Counted from the stretch's first letter, positions 1-9,417 are shown. The stretch is 64,000 bases of DNA from Nocardiopsis potens DSM 45234 (GCF_000341105.1 NZ_ANBB01000022.1:1-64000); one strand, 5' to 3'. Numbers and translations: made by a program. The notes: a model not told the origin generated them from the sequence alone.

Positions 1-101
1 CCCGGGGCGGTGCGCCGGAGCCGCTCCAGCGCGGCGGGGACGTCCCCGCTGGGCCCGGTGCCCTGGTCCACAGCGATGCGCAGCGCTCCGGCCGACTCCA
101 T
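1..101 (-). CDS. N-terminal fragment of a probable carbon-nitrogen hydrolase (nitrilase family)
   Basis: Only the first 33-34 codons lie in the window; the gene runs off the left edge. Read from the ATG at 101-99, the protein begins MESAGALRIAVDQGTGPSGD and continues with an ALERLRR helix. A first beta strand of the form RIAxxQ followed by GPSGDVxANLxRL is how many nitrilase-family amidases begin, so that is the best guess. The catalytic Glu, Lys and Cys are outside the window, so the family is not proven. A G-run just upstream of the ATG could serve as ribosome binding site. The amino-acid permease downstream on the same strand would fit a nitrogen-scavenging role, which is inference. Confidence 0.45.
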   Translation of the reverse strand, partial: MESAGALRIAVDQGTGPSGDVPAALERLRRTAP

Positions 102-162
102 GCGCCCCCCATGACTCCGCGAGTGTGATGTTCGCGGACCCACTCTAGACGCAGGGATCGAC

Positions 163-227
163 CGATTCATTGCGTTCCACCCGGGGGTTCGTTGCGCATT
201 CTTGGCAGTCCAGCGCGATTCATTGCG
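163..227. repeat. Pair of 12-bp direct repeats upstream of the partial gene
   Basis: The 12-mer CGATTCATTGCG occurs at 163-174 and again at 216-227, 53 bp apart (about five helical turns). The pair lies upstream of the start of the partial nitrilase-like gene and downstream of the permease. It could be a two-site operator, but no matching regulator is in the window. Confidence 0.45.
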
Positions 228-260
228 CCTCGGCGTCATGCTTCCACGGGGCCGCGGACG

Positions 261-299
261 CGCCGCGGGGCGCCGGTCACCGACCGGCGCCCCGCGGCG
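261..299 (-). terminator. Strong hairpin after the amino-acid permease
   Basis: Perfect 18-bp inverted repeat (261-278 with 282-299) with a 3-nt loop, starting 32 bp past the permease stop. There is no T-run, which is common for actinobacterial terminators. Confidence 0.7.
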
Positions 300-330
300 G
301 GCGGCCCGCCGTCCCTCCGGGCCGGCGGCC

Positions 331-1815
331 TCAGCCGGCCGCCTGCTCCTGCTCGGTCTCCCGGTGCAGCACCGAGCGCTTCATCGAGTAGCCGAAGTAG
401 ACGGCGAAGCCGACGGCCATCCAGACCGCGAAGGTGATCCAGGTGGCGACGCCCATGCTGAGCATCAGGTAGGCGCAGGAGGCGACGCCGAGGATCGGGG
501 TGAGCGGGGCGAGCGGCATGCGGAACCGGCGCTCGATGTCCGGGCGGCTCCGGCGCAGCACCAGCACGGCCACGTTGACCAGCCCGAAGGCGAACAGGGT
601 GCCGATGGAGGTGGCGTCGGCGAGGTGGCCGAGCGGGACCACCGCGGCCAGCACCGCGATCGCGACCGCGAGGATGACCGTGTTGGCCGAGGGGTTGCCG
701 CGCCGGTCCAGCTTGGAGAAGACCTTGGGGATCAGGCCGTCCCTGGACATCGCGAACAGGATCCGGGTCTGGCCGTACAGCACGACCAGGACGACGCTGG
801 CGATGGCGATGACCGCGCCGACCGCGAACACCACCGACCAGATCGGGGTGCCGGTCACCACGGTGAGGATGTGCGCGAGGCTGGCCTCGGTGTCGGCGAA
901 GTCGGTCCACGGCATGGCGCCGACCGCGACGAAGGCCACCAGGCAGTAGATGGCGGTGACGATGATCAGCGAGAGCATGATCGCGCGGGGGAGGTCGCGC
1001 TGCGGGTTCTTGGCCTCCTCGCCGGCGGTGGAGGCGGCGTCGAAGCCGATGTAGGAGAAGAACAGGGTGGCACCGGCCGCGCTCACCCCCGCCATGCCCA
1101 GCGGCATGAACGGGGCGAAGTTGCCGTCCTGGATCGCGGTGAAGGCGATGGCCACGAACATGACCATCACGGCGACCTTGATCGCGACCATCACGCCGTT
1201 CAGCGCGGCGCTCTCCCGGACCCCGCCGAGCAGCGCGACCATGGCGAGCAGCACCACCACCGCGGCGGGGATGTTGACGATCCCGCCGTCGGCGCCGGGC
1301 GGCTGGGTCAGCGCGGCGGGCAGAGTGGCCCCGGTGAGCAGGCGGAGCAGCTCGTTGATGTACTCGCCCCAGCCGACCGCCACCGCGGCCACCGAGACGC
1401 CGTAGGTGAGCATCAGGCACCAGCCGCACACCCAGGCGACCAGCTCGCCCATGGTGGCGTAGGCGTAGGAGTAGGCCGACCCCGACGCCGGGATCATGCC
1501 CGCGAGCTCGGCGTAGGCCAGCGCGGAGAAGAGCGCGGTGACCCCGGCGATCACGAAGGAGAGGACCACCGCCGGGCCGGCGATCGGGACCGCCTCGCCC
1601 AGCACCACGAAGATGCCGGTGCCCAGGGTGGCGCCGATGCTGATCATGGTCAGCTGCGCGAGCCCCATGGAGCGCCGCAGGCTTCCCCCTTCGCCCTGTC
1701 CGGCCTCGGAGGCGAGGCGCTCGACCGGCTTGCGGCGCAGGATGCGCTCAGCGAGCGCGCCCCGCCGGGGGCCGGCCGCCGCCTGCGGCGCACCGGCCGT
1801 CTTCTGCTCAACCAA
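331..1815 (-). CDS. APC-family amino-acid permease (cationic amino-acid transporter-like)
   Basis: Integral membrane amino-acid transporter of about 494 residues, the usual length for the APC superfamily. After a cytoplasmic N-terminus containing RKPVERL comes the first helix motif IGATLGTGIF, the substrate-backbone binding signature of APC proteins. The motif FFSYIGFDAASTAGEE in the middle is typical of the CAT/YfnA-type cationic amino-acid branch. About twelve hydrophobic segments can be read. I chose the TTG at 1815 because AGGAG lies 7 nt upstream (1823-1827 on the + strand); the open frame continues to 2118, but that extension is polar and lacks family features. A strong hairpin follows the stop. 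The substrate is not determined by the sequence. Confidence 0.88.
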   Translation of the reverse strand: MVEQKTAGAPQAAAGPRRGALAERILRRKPVERLASEAGQGEGGSLRRSMGLAQLTMISIGATLGTGIFVVLGEAVPIAGPAVVLSFVIAGVTALFSALAYAELAGMIPASGSAYSYAYATMGELVAWVCGWCLMLTYGVSVAAVAVGWGEYINELLRLLTGATLPAALTQPPGADGGIVNIPAAVVVLLAMVALLGGVRESAALNGVMVAIKVAVMVMFVAIAFTAIQDGNFAPFMPLGMAGVSAAGATLFFSYIGFDAASTAGEEAKNPQRDLPRAIMLSLIIVTAIYCLVAFVAVGAMPWTDFADTEASLAHILTVVTGTPIWSVVFAVGAVIAIASVVLVVLYGQTRILFAMSRDGLIPKVFSKLDRRGNPSANTVILAVAIAVLAAVVPLGHLADATSIGTLFAFGLVNVAVLVLRRSRPDIERRFRMPLAPLTPILGVASCAYLMLSMGVATWITFAVWMAVGFAVYFGYSMKRSVLHRETEQEQAAG

Positions 1816-2171
1816 CTGCGGACTCCTAGGGGGATTTCGGACATCGTGGCCGGACACGCACATAGGGAACCCTCCCCAGGAGAGTTCGCACTCGGCCCAT
1901 GGCAGAACAAAGCGCGCCTCGGAAACAGTAGCGATGTTACCTGGATGACAGAACCACTGTTCATTGCCCATTAACCCGAGAAGCCCGCCGTTCGTTGCCA
2001 TGTCATGCAATGATCCCGCGTTGAATGTGCAGGATGTCACACATGTTCGACACATGGCGTCCGTCACGCCACACTCGGTCGCGAGTGTCCGGTTATGCGC
2101 AACCACCCCCGCGAACATGCATCGGGAACGCCCGAAAACCCCGTCCGCGCCGGGTCCGCGGGCACCGAAAA
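1816..2171. other. Intergenic region upstream of the permease, no gene seen
   Basis: This stretch separates the permease start from the ispG terminator. It holds the permease ribosome binding site at 1823-1827 and is moderately AT-richer between about 1900 and 2060, where the permease promoter probably lies. I found no convincing coding frame, riboswitch core or long inverted repeat in it. Confidence 0.5.
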
Positions 2172-2209
2172 GCCGAGGGGCGGGACGCGTCCGCGTCCCG
2201 CCCCTCGGC
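2172..2209 (-). terminator. Rho-independent-like terminator after ispG
   Basis: Perfect 17-bp stem (2172-2188 with 2193-2209) and 4-nt loop. Reading on the minus strand, the hairpin is followed by TTTTC. It starts 33 bp past the ispG stop and would end the dxr-rseP-ispG transcription unit. Confidence 0.85.
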
Positions 2210-2242
2210 CGGTTCTCGGTTCCCCTCAGGGGCCCTTCCGGG

Positions 2243-3400
2243 TCAGCCCGCCACGGAGACGGTGGGCTCGCCGGAGTCGGCGCCGCCGTCCTTCATCTCC
2301 TCGGCGATCCGCATGGCCTCCTCGATCAGGGTCTCCACGATCTTGGACTCCGGCACGGTCTTGATGACCTCGCCCTTGACGAAGATCTGGCCCTTGCCGT
2401 TGCCCGAGGCCACGCCCAGGTCGGCCTCGCGCGCCTCGCCCGGACCGTTGACCACGCAGCCCATGACGGCCACCCGCAGCGGCACGTCCAGGCCGTCCAG
2501 CCCGGCGGTCACCTCGTCGGCCAGGGTGTAGACGTCCACCTGGGCCCGGCCGCAGCTGGGGCAGGAGACGATCTCCAGGCCGCGCTCGCGCAGGCCCAGC
2601 GACTCCAGGATCTGGGTGCCGACCTTGACCTCCTCGGCCGGCGGCGCGGACAGCGACACCCGGATGGTGTCGCCGATGCCCTCGGCCAGCAGCGCGCCGA
2701 AGGCCACCGCGGACTTGACGGTGCCCTGGAAGGCCGGGCCGGCCTCGGTGACGCCCAGGTGCAGCGGGTAGTCGCACTGCTCGGCGAGCTGCCGGTAGGC
2801 GTTGATCATCACGACCGGGTCGTTGTGCTTGACCGAGATCTTGATGTCGCGGAAGCCGTGCTCCTCGAAGAGCGAGCACTCCCACAGCGCCGACTCCACC
2901 AGCGCCTCGGGGGTGGCCTTGCCGTACTTGGCCAGCAGCCGCTTGTCCAGCGAGCCGGCGTTGACGCCGATCCGGATCGGGGTGCCTGCCTCGCTCGCGG
3001 CCTTGGCGATCTCGCCGACCTTGTCGTCGAACTTCTTGATGTTGCCCGGGTTGACCCGCACCGCCGCGCACCCCGCGTCGATGGCGGCGAAGACGTACTT
3101 GGGCTGGAAGTGGATGTCGGCGATGACCGGGATCTGCGACTTCTTCGCGATGATCGGCAGCGCCTCGGCGTCGTCGGCGCTGGGCACCGCCACGCGGACG
3201 ATCTGGCAGCCGCTGGCGGTCAGCTCCGCGATCTGCTGGAGCGTGGCGTTGATGTCGGAGGTGACGGTGGTCGTCATCGACTGCACCGACACCGGGGCGT
3301 CCCCGCCGACGGGAACGTTGCCGACCATGATCTGCCGGGACTTGCGCCGCTGCGCCAGCGGGCGCGGACGGGCCACAGGGATGCCAAGATCGACGGTCAC
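2243..3400 (-). CDS. ispG: 4-hydroxy-3-methylbut-2-en-1-yl diphosphate synthase (IspG/GcpE)
   Basis: Penultimate enzyme of the MEP isoprenoid pathway: a [4Fe-4S] enzyme that reductively opens the cyclic diphosphate MEcPP to HMBPP in the cytoplasm. The 385-residue length is normal for the short bacterial form. The N-terminal TIM barrel shows VQSMTTT, IADIHF and RVNPGN. The cluster ligands are visible as Cys280 and Cys283 in CPSCGR, Cys315 in [10 protein letters not shown], and the family Glu322. It lies downstream of dxr and rseP on the same strand, an arrangement widely seen in actinobacteria. A 17-bp hairpin separates it from rseP, so part of its expression may come from its own promoter in 3401-3598. 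The GTG or ATG start at 3400 fits the family. Confidence 0.97.
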   Translation of the reverse strand: MTVDLGIPVARPRPLAQRRKSRQIMVGNVPVGGDAPVSVQSMTTTVTSDINATLQQIAELTASGCQIVRVAVPSADDAEALPIIAKKSQIPVIADIHFQPKYVFAAIDAGCAAVRVNPGNIKKFDDKVGEIAKAASEAGTPIRIGVNAGSLDKRLLAKYGKATPEALVESALWECSLFEEHGFRDIKISVKHNDPVVMINAYRQLAEQCDYPLHLGVTEAGPAFQGTVKSAVAFGALLAEGIGDTIRVSLSAPPAEEVKVGTQILESLGLRERGLEIVSCPSCGRAQVDVYTLADEVTAGLDGLDVPLRVAVMGCVVNGPGEAREADLGVASGNGKGQIFVKGEVIKTVPESKIVETLIEEAMRIAEEMKDGGADSGEPTVSVAG

Positions 3401-3598
3401 GCGGTCTCACCTCATGGGCCGCCGGGCCGATCCGGCGGCTTCGGTTGAAGTCGAAGGTACGGGGGCGCGTCCGGGCGCCCGCGGCGGAGCGGCACGGGAA
3501 GGGGCCGAGCGGCCGAGGGAACCTCGCCGTCCGCGCGCGCTGCCCAGGTTACCCGCCGCCCGCGCCGGGGTGTGCCAATCCGCGAAGGGCCCCGGAAC

Positions 3599-3647
3599 GG
3601 CACCGCCCGGGGCGCCGAGGGTTCACCTCCGCGCCCCGGGCGGTGCC
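3599..3647 (-). terminator. 17-bp hairpin between rseP and ispG
   Basis: Perfect inverted repeat of 17 bp (3599-3615 with 3631-3647) around a 15-nt loop, starting 41 bp past the rseP stop. There is no U-tail. It can act as a full or partial terminator that lowers read-through into ispG. Confidence 0.7.
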
Positions 3648-3687
3648 CGCGCCGTTCACCGCGGCGGGCCGCTCCGCGGTCCGGGCG

Positions 3688-5040
3688 TCACTGCATGATC
3701 CGGACCGGGTTGACCACGTCGGCGATGAGCAGCATGGCGCTGAACACCAGGAAGCAGGCGACCACCACGTAGGCGACCGGCATCAGCTTGGCCACGTCGA
3801 ACGGGCCGGGGTCGGGGCGCTTGAAGACCTTGGCCAGGCCGCGGCGGACCCACTCCCACAGCGCGCCGAGCATGTGCCCGCCGTCCAGCGGCAGGATCGG
3901 CAGCATGTTGAAGGCGAACAGGAAGAGGTTGACCCCGGCCAGCATGTTCAGCATGAAGGCGGCGCGGTCCAGCAGCGGGATGGGCTGGGCCAGCACCTCG
4001 CCGCCGATCCGGGAGGCGCCCACGATGCCCACCGGGGAGTCCACGCCGCGCTCCTCGCCGAGGAAGGCTGCCCGGAACACGTCGTCCACCTTGCTCGGCA
4101 GCGAGACGATGGCCTGGCCCACGCCGACGATGGTGTCGCCCATGTAGGCGGCGGTCTCGCCGGCGGTGAGCGGGGCCCGCTCGTTCTGGAAGGTGATGCC
4201 GAGGAAGCCGGCCTTCTCCGTCTCCGGGATCTGGTAGCCCTGCTCGTCGGTGAGCGGCTCGCCGTCCGGGCCGGTCTTGACGATGACCTCGCCGTCGGCG
4301 TCCCGGGCGACGACGTCGTTCTCGATCAGGTCGGCGGTGAGCTCGACCCGCTCGCCGCCGCGCTCCACGGTGAACTCGGTCGGGCCGATCGAGGCGCGGA
4401 TCAGCTCGTTGGCGGCGGCCCAGTCCGGGGCCGGCTCGCCGCCGACCTCGACGATCCGGTCGCCCGGCTTGAACCCGGCGTCGGCGGCGGGCGTGGGCGG
4501 GGCGTCCTCCGGGCAGGTCGGATCCGCCGCGTCCGCGGCCACCACGCACTCGGCGACCGACTCGACCGCGGTGCCCGGCTGCTGGACGCCGATGCCCATC
4601 AGGACCACGGTGAACAGCACCACGGCCAGGATGAGGTTCATGCCCGGTCCGGCGAACATGACGATCAGCCGCTTCCACGGGGCGCGCTGGTAGAACTGGC
4701 GCTCCTCGTCGCCCTCCTCCAGCTCGACGAAGCTGGCCTCCCGGGCGTCCTCGATCATCCGCCGCCAGCGGCCCATCGGCTTGCCCTCGTCCCGCTCCGA
4801 GGCGGGCGGGATCATCCCGACCATGCGCACGTAGCCGCCGAGCGGGACCGCCTTGACGCCGTACTCGGTGTCGCCCTTGGTCCGCGACCACAGGGTGGGG
4901 CCGAAGCCCACCATGTACTGGGTGCAGCGGATGCCGAACATCTTCGCCGTGGACAGGTGGCCGAGCTCGTGCCAGGCGATGGAGAAGAGCAGGCCCAGGA
5001 AGAACAGGACGATCCCGGCGACGGTCAGCACTGTGGCCAT
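3688..5040 (-). CDS. rseP: Site-2 intramembrane zinc metalloprotease (M50, RseP/Rip1-like)
   Basis: Polytopic membrane protease that cuts transmembrane substrates such as anti-sigma factors during envelope-stress signalling. The 450-residue protein has the active-site motif HELGH (His24, Glu25, His28) in the first helix. A second membrane segment follows at about residues 115-140, with one PDZ domain at about 180-270 (FKPGDRIVEVGG). The third metal ligand lies in NMLPILPLDGG, with the Asp near residue 386. The motif GYVRMVGM after the first helix is also typical. Its start lies 19 bp after the dxr stop, so the two are probably cotranscribed. The dxr-rseP-ispG order is common in actinobacteria. 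The substrate here is unknown; no anti-sigma gene is adjacent. Confidence 0.95.
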   Translation of the reverse strand: MATVLTVAGIVLFFLGLLFSIAWHELGHLSTAKMFGIRCTQYMVGFGPTLWSRTKGDTEYGVKAVPLGGYVRMVGMIPPASERDEGKPMGRWRRMIEDAREASFVELEEGDEERQFYQRAPWKRLIVMFAGPGMNLILAVVLFTVVLMGIGVQQPGTAVESVAECVVAADAADPTCPEDAPPTPAADAGFKPGDRIVEVGGEPAPDWAAANELIRASIGPTEFTVERGGERVELTADLIENDVVARDADGEVIVKTGPDGEPLTDEQGYQIPETEKAGFLGITFQNERAPLTAGETAAYMGDTIVGVGQAIVSLPSKVDDVFRAAFLGEERGVDSPVGIVGASRIGGEVLAQPIPLLDRAAFMLNMLAGVNLFLFAFNMLPILPLDGGHMLGALWEWVRRGLAKVFKRPDPGPFDVAKLMPVAYVVVACFLVFSAMLLIADVVNPVRIMQ

Positions 5041-5059
5041 GTAGCTCGTTACCCCTCCA

Positions 5060-6334
5060 TCAGGCGGCCCCGGAGATCAGCTCCCTGGCCCGGGCGCGGG
5101 CCCAGGCGTCGGCGGCCCGGACGTCCTCCGGCGTCAGCGCGGACGTTTCGTCGGCCCGCTGTCGTTCTGAGACTACCCGTGCCACCGTGTCCACGATCGC
5201 GGGAAATGCCAGGCGTCCGCCGAGGAAGGCGTCGACCGCCTCCTCGTTGGCCGCGTTGTAGACGGCGGGGGCGGTGCCGCCCGCCTCGCCCACCTCGCAG
5301 GCCAGCCGGACGGCGGGGAACGCCTCGTGGTCCAGGGGCTCGAAGGTCCAGTTCTGCGCGCGGGTCCAGTCGACGCCGGGCGCCGCCCCGCCGACCCGGT
5401 GCGGCCAGGACATGCCGTAGGCGATGGGGATGAGCATGCTGGGCGGGCTGGCCTGGGCGAGGGTGGAGCCGTCGGTGTACTCCACCATGGAGTGGATCAC
5501 CGACTGCGGGTGCACCACGACCTCGATCCGCTCCAGCGGGACGTCGAAGAGCAGGTGCGCCTCGATCACCTCCAGGCCCTTGTTGACCAGGGTCGCGGAG
5601 TTGACCGTGATCACCGGCCCCATGCTCCAGGTGGGGTGGCGCAGCGCGTCCTCGGGGCCGACGCCGGCCAGGTCGGCCCGGCTCCGGCCGCGGAACGGGC
5701 CGCCGCTGGCGGTGATGACCAGCCGGCGCACGTCCTCCGGCCGGGCGTCGACCTGGCCCTGGGCCAGGCTGGTGAGCTCGGCGGCGGGCACCCGGGGGTA
5801 GCACTGGGCGAGCGCGAAGTGCTCGGAGTCGACCGGGACGATCTGCCCGGGCTGGGCCGCCTCCCGGACCAGCGGGCCGCCGATGATCAGCGACTCCTTG
5901 TTGGCCAGTGCGAGGAGCCGCCCTGCGCGCAGCGCGGCCAGGGTGGACTCCAGGCCCAGCGCCCCGGTGATGCCGTTCAGCACCACGTCGCACTGCCAGG
6001 CGGCGAGCTCGGCGACCCCCTCGGCGCCGGCCAGCACCTTCGCGTGGCAGCCGCGCTCCCGCAGCAGCCGCTCCACCTGCGCGGCCGCGCCGGCGTCGGC
6101 GACGGCCACCGCCTCGGCCCGCACCTCGGCGGCCTGGTCGGCGAGGAGGTCCGGGCGGCCGCCGCCGGCGGCCAGGCCGACGACCCGGAACCGGCCCGGG
6201 GCGCCCCGGACGACGTCCAGCGCCTGGGTGCCGATGGATCCGGTGGAGCCGAGGATCACCACCTCGCGCGGTTCGGACGGGGCGGGGTTCTGGAGGAGCT
6301 GTTCGGCGATTCGCACCCCGCCATTGTCCCGCAC
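5060..6334 (-). CDS. dxr: 1-deoxy-D-xylulose 5-phosphate reductoisomerase (Dxr/IspC)
   Basis: First committed enzyme of the MEP pathway; it isomerises and reduces DXP to MEP with NADPH and a divalent metal. The NADPH-binding motif GSTGSIG is at about residues 29-35. LANKESLI, the ASGGPFRG flap and SMVEYTDGS are all present, as in the Dxr family. Length is 424 from the GTG at 6334. A second in-frame GTG at 6316 would give 418 residues and may be the true start, because homologues are usually about 390-400 long and neither codon has a strong ribosome site. It is the first gene of the dxr-rseP-ispG unit and is divergent from a secreted hydrolase gene. Confidence 0.95.
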   Translation of the reverse strand: MRDNGGVRIAEQLLQNPAPSEPREVVILGSTGSIGTQALDVVRGAPGRFRVVGLAAGGGRPDLLADQAAEVRAEAVAVADAGAAAQVERLLRERGCHAKVLAGAEGVAELAAWQCDVVLNGITGALGLESTLAALRAGRLLALANKESLIIGGPLVREAAQPGQIVPVDSEHFALAQCYPRVPAAELTSLAQGQVDARPEDVRRLVITASGGPFRGRSRADLAGVGPEDALRHPTWSMGPVITVNSATLVNKGLEVIEAHLLFDVPLERIEVVVHPQSVIHSMVEYTDGSTLAQASPPSMLIPIAYGMSWPHRVGGAAPGVDWTRAQNWTFEPLDHEAFPAVRLACEVGEAGGTAPAVYNAANEEAVDAFLGGRLAFPAIVDTVARVVSERQRADETSALTPEDVRAADAWARARARELISGAA

Positions 6335-6405
6335 CGGGCGGTGCGCCGCCGCGCCCTGCGGGGACGTCCCGGTTTCGGGCCCTTTACAAGCCGGTGCGCC
6401 CCGCT

Positions 6406-6429
6406 TTACGTTACCGGCGTGTAAGTTAC
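6406..6429. promoter_or_regulatory. Cluster of TTAC/GTAA half sites between dxr and the secreted hydrolase
   Basis: TTACGTTAC (6406-6414) is followed by the odd palindrome GTAAGTTAC (6421-6429). The sites sit in the divergent intergenic region just downstream of a possible -35 TTTACA at 6383-6388. They look like operator half sites, but no regulator gene is nearby. Confidence 0.3.
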
Positions 6430-6622
6430 CTCACAGTAAAAAGCCGCGCGGTCCGCGGCACCCCGCGGGCCGCACCCCCCGGAGGACGCCGGCGGCGCCC
6501 CTCCCATCCGAGGCGCCCGCCGGCGCCGGCGCGACCCCGGGGCCACGGGGCGGTCCCCCGCACCGCCCTTCCCCCGTCATCCCCTGTTCCGGCCCGCCCC
6601 GCCGGGCCGGAGTGAGGAAGCC

Positions 6623-8245
6623 ATGCGCACACTCAGAGCGGCCTGCGCCGCCGCACTCTCGACCCTGCTCGCCGTCGCGCTGACCGCGCCGCCCGCGCAC
6701 GCCGGCACCGGTACCGACGTCGAGTACCAGACCATCACCGGCCACGGCGGGATCGACATCCCCGCCCTGGTCATCACCCCCACCGGCCACGAGGGGCCGC
6801 GCCCGCTGCTGGTGATGCCCTCCGCGTGGGCCACCAACAAGCTGCTCTACGTCGGCGCCGCGAAGAAGCTCGCCTACGAGTCCGGCTACCAGGTCGTCTC
6901 CTACACCTCCCGGGGGTTCTGGAACTCCGGCGGCCGGATCGAGGTCGCCGGCCCGGAGGACGTCGCCGACGCCCGCGCGGTCATCGACTGGGCGCTGGAG
7001 AACACCGACGCCGACCCGGACCGCGTCGGCATGGCCGGGATCTCCTACGGGGCCGGCATCAGCCTGCTCACCGCGGCCGCCGACGACCGGGTCAAGGCGG
7101 TGGGCGCGCTCAGCGGCTGGGCCGACCTGGCCGAGTCCATCTACGGCAACGAGACCATCGGCTACCAGGCGGTGGAGATGCTCATCGCGGCCGGCCACCT
7201 CACCGGCGACCCCGGGGAGAAGCTGCTGGAGATGGAGCGGGAGTACCGCAAGGGCAACGTCCAGCCCGCCCTCGACCTGGCGCCGGAGCGGTCGGTGTCC
7301 ACCAAGGTCGACGCGCTCAACGCGAACGGGACCGCGGTGATGATCGGGCACGCCTGGAACGACGGGATCTTCCCGCCCGGCCAGATGACCGACTTCTACC
7401 GGGAGCTGGAGGGCCCCAAGCGGCTCATGCTCTCGGCCGGCGACCACGCCACCCCGGAGGCGTTCGGCGCGGTCGGCCTGCCCAACGAGACCTGGGCGGA
7501 GCTGAACCGCTGGTTCGACCACCACCTCAAGGGCGCGGACAACGGGGTGGACGCAGAGGACCCGGTGCGGGTCAAGCCGAACAACGGGCGCGGCGGGTGG
7601 GCCTCCTACCCCGACTGGGACGCGGTCTCGGAGGGCGAGCTCTCCTACGGGCTGGGCGAGCCGCGCCGCTCCTGGACGAACTGGCAGTCCACCGGCGCCC
7701 TGGAGGAAGGGGCCCAGACCGGCTGGGACTACCGGGTCGGCGCCGGCCGCGGCACCACCGCCGAGAGCGGGACGCTGCTGCTCAGCGGGGCCCTCCAGCA
7801 ATTCGCCGACATCCCCACCGGGGTGTCGCTGCCGCTGGTGAACCGCTCGTACGCGGGCGTGTGGACCGGCCCGGAGCTGCCCGGCGGCACCCGGGTCAGC
7901 GGCTCCCCGGAGGCCACGGTGACGGTCACCCCGTCCGCCTCCGACCAGTCGCTCTACTTCTACCTGTACGCCGTGGACCGGCACGGCACCGGGGCGCTGG
8001 TCACGCACGAGCCCTACACGCTGCGCGGCGTCGAGCCGGGCGCCCCGGCCACGATCGGCGTCGAGTTCGAACCGGTGGTCTGGGACGTGCCCGCCGGCCA
8101 CCGACTGGCGCTGGTCGTCGACACCGAGGACGCCCGCTACACCGACTCCGGTGCGCGCGGCGAGACGGTGGAGTTCTCCTCGCCCGAGGACGCCCCGTCC
8201 GGGCTGACCGTCCCCACCGCGGCGCCTCCGTCCGGCGCCGCCTGA
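6623..8245 (+). CDS. Secreted CocE/NonD-family alpha/beta hydrolase (X-Pro dipeptidyl-peptidase-like, S15)
   Basis: Exported serine hydrolase of 540 residues. Residues 1 to about 27 form a Sec signal peptide ending AHAG. The alpha/beta-hydrolase domain contains the nucleophile elbow GISYG (Ser141), an acidic residue in WNDGIF (Asp247) and a histidine in AGDHAT (His275), giving a plausible catalytic triad. The C-terminal third (from about residue 370) is a beta-rich jelly-roll like the X-Pro dipeptidyl-peptidase C-terminal domain. Family members hydrolyse acyl esters or cut X-Pro dipeptides, and the actual substrate cannot be told here. GGAGTGAGG upstream of the ATG serves as ribosome site, and a long hairpin follows the stop. 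Confidence 0.87.
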   Translation: MRTLRAACAAALSTLLAVALTAPPAHAGTGTDVEYQTITGHGGIDIPALVITPTGHEGPRPLLVMPSAWATNKLLYVGAAKKLAYESGYQVVSYTSRGFWNSGGRIEVAGPEDVADARAVIDWALENTDADPDRVGMAGISYGAGISLLTAAADDRVKAVGALSGWADLAESIYGNETIGYQAVEMLIAAGHLTGDPGEKLLEMEREYRKGNVQPALDLAPERSVSTKVDALNANGTAVMIGHAWNDGIFPPGQMTDFYRELEGPKRLMLSAGDHATPEAFGAVGLPNETWAELNRWFDHHLKGADNGVDAEDPVRVKPNNGRGGWASYPDWDAVSEGELSYGLGEPRRSWTNWQSTGALEEGAQTGWDYRVGAGRGTTAESGTLLLSGALQQFADIPTGVSLPLVNRSYAGVWTGPELPGGTRVSGSPEATVTVTPSASDQSLYFYLYAVDRHGTGALVTHEPYTLRGVEPGAPATIGVEFEPVVWDVPAGHRLALVVDTEDARYTDSGARGETVEFSSPEDAPSGLTVPTAAPPSGAA

Positions 8246-8254
8246 CCGAGCGCA

Positions 8255-8303
8255 CCCGGTTCCGGTCACCGCCGTGCCCGTAGGGCACACGGCCGGAACC
8301 GGG
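8255..8303 (+). terminator. Two-part terminator hairpin after the secreted hydrolase
   Basis: Outer stem of 11 bp (8255-8265 with 8293-8303, CCCGGTTCCGG and its complement) enclosing an inner GTGCCC/GGGCAC hairpin. It begins 10 bp after the stop codon at 8245. Confidence 0.75.
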
Positions 8304-8427
8304 GCCCGGTCGCGGGCGGCCCCGCCCCGGCAGGGCCGCCCGCCGCTCCGCGCCGCGCCGCCCGCCCTACCGACACCGAACCCAAAGTAGGGGCAAGATA
8401 ACTCTCCGTGTGGCATGATCCCGTTCC

Positions 8428-9417
8428 ATGACACCGTCCCTAGCCCGCATCCTGCTCGCGCCGGTGGCCGCCGCCGTCCTCGCGGCGACCGCGACCGGCG
8501 CCGCCTCCGCCGTCCCCGGCCCCCGCGCCGACCCCTCCGCCGAGGTCGCCCGGTACTCGGCCGCCGAGTCCCCGGCGGAGTCCCTCGCCTACTGGACCGA
8601 GGAGCGGATGGCCGCCGCCCGCCCGATCGCCCGGATCCTGGAGGGCACCGTCGGCGGCCTGCTCCCGCGGCCCCCCGCGGACGCCCCTGCGGAGCCGGGC
8701 GCCCGGCCGGACGGGGAGACCCGGCCGCAGAGCGCCGGGGCCACCGGGAAGCGCTGGACCGGCGGCGGGAAGGTCGCCCGGACCACCGGCCGGGTCTTCC
8801 TGACCATGGGCGGCCGCGACTTCACCTGCACCGCCTCGGTGGTGCCCTCGGACAACGGCGACACCGTCGTCACCGCCGGCCACTGCCTCAAGGACGGCAC
8901 CGGCGACTGGGCCTCCAAGTGGGTCTTCGTGCCCGGCTACGACGACGGCAAGGCCCCCTACGGCCGGTTCGCCGCCCGGGAGCTGCTGGTGACCTCGCAG
9001 TGGTCCAGCCGCGCCGATGACAGCCACGACTTCGGCGCCGCCGTGCTGGAGACCCGGGAGGGCCGGCACGTCCGCCAGGCCGCCGGGGCGCAGCGGATCG
9101 CCTTCACCGGCGAGGGCGCCGGTACGGTGCACGCCTTCGGCTACCCGTCCCGCTCGCCCTACGACGGGCGGCACCTGCACTACTGCTCCGGCTCCACCCG
9201 GCCGGACGACGGCGGCACCACCGCCTACGGCATGTCCTGCGGCATGACCGAGGGGTCCAGCGGCGGCCCGTGGCTGTCCGGGTTCGACCCCTCCACCGGA
9301 GCCGGCACCGTGGTCTCGGTGGTCAGCTTCAAGTACGCCGGCCGGGACGGCATGCAGTACGGCCCGGTGCTCGGCTCCTCCGAGCGGGCCGTCTACGACC
9401 GGGCCCGGGCGCTCTAG
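8428..9417 (+). CDS. Secreted trypsin-like serine protease (S1 family)
   Basis: Exported chymotrypsin-fold protease of 329 residues. A signal peptide covers about residues 1-28 (cleavage near ASA/VP), followed by a roughly 85-residue propeptide-like segment. The catalytic triad is readable as His152 in VTAGHC, Asp201 in SHDFGAAVL and Ser278 in EGSSGGPW. A CTAS cysteine near residue 134 and Cys153 would form the usual first disulphide; Cys253 and Cys271 may form another. The arrangement resembles actinobacterial secreted V8/trypsin-like peptidases. The specificity pocket was not assigned. It shares direction with the hydrolase upstream but is separated by a terminator, so it is probably transcribed alone. 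Confidence 0.9.
   Translation: MTPSLARILLAPVAAAVLAATATGAASAVPGPRADPSAEVARYSAAESPAESLAYWTEERMAAARPIARILEGTVGGLLPRPPADAPAEPGARPDGETRPQSAGATGKRWTGGGKVARTTGRVFLTMGGRDFTCTASVVPSDNGDTVVTAGHCLKDGTGDWASKWVFVPGYDDGKAPYGRFAARELLVTSQWSSRADDSHDFGAAVLETREGRHVRQAAGAQRIAFTGEGAGTVHAFGYPSRSPYDGRHLHYCSGSTRPDDGGTTAYGMSCGMTEGSSGGPWLSGFDPSTGAGTVVSVVSFKYAGRDGMQYGPVLGSSERAVYDRARAL

Noticed and set aside
202-1974. Long open frames on the strand opposite the permease
   Set aside because: The high G+C content leaves long stop-free frames opposite real genes. The translation is an Asp/Gly/His/Arg-rich mixture without domains, and the permease on the other strand is unmistakable.
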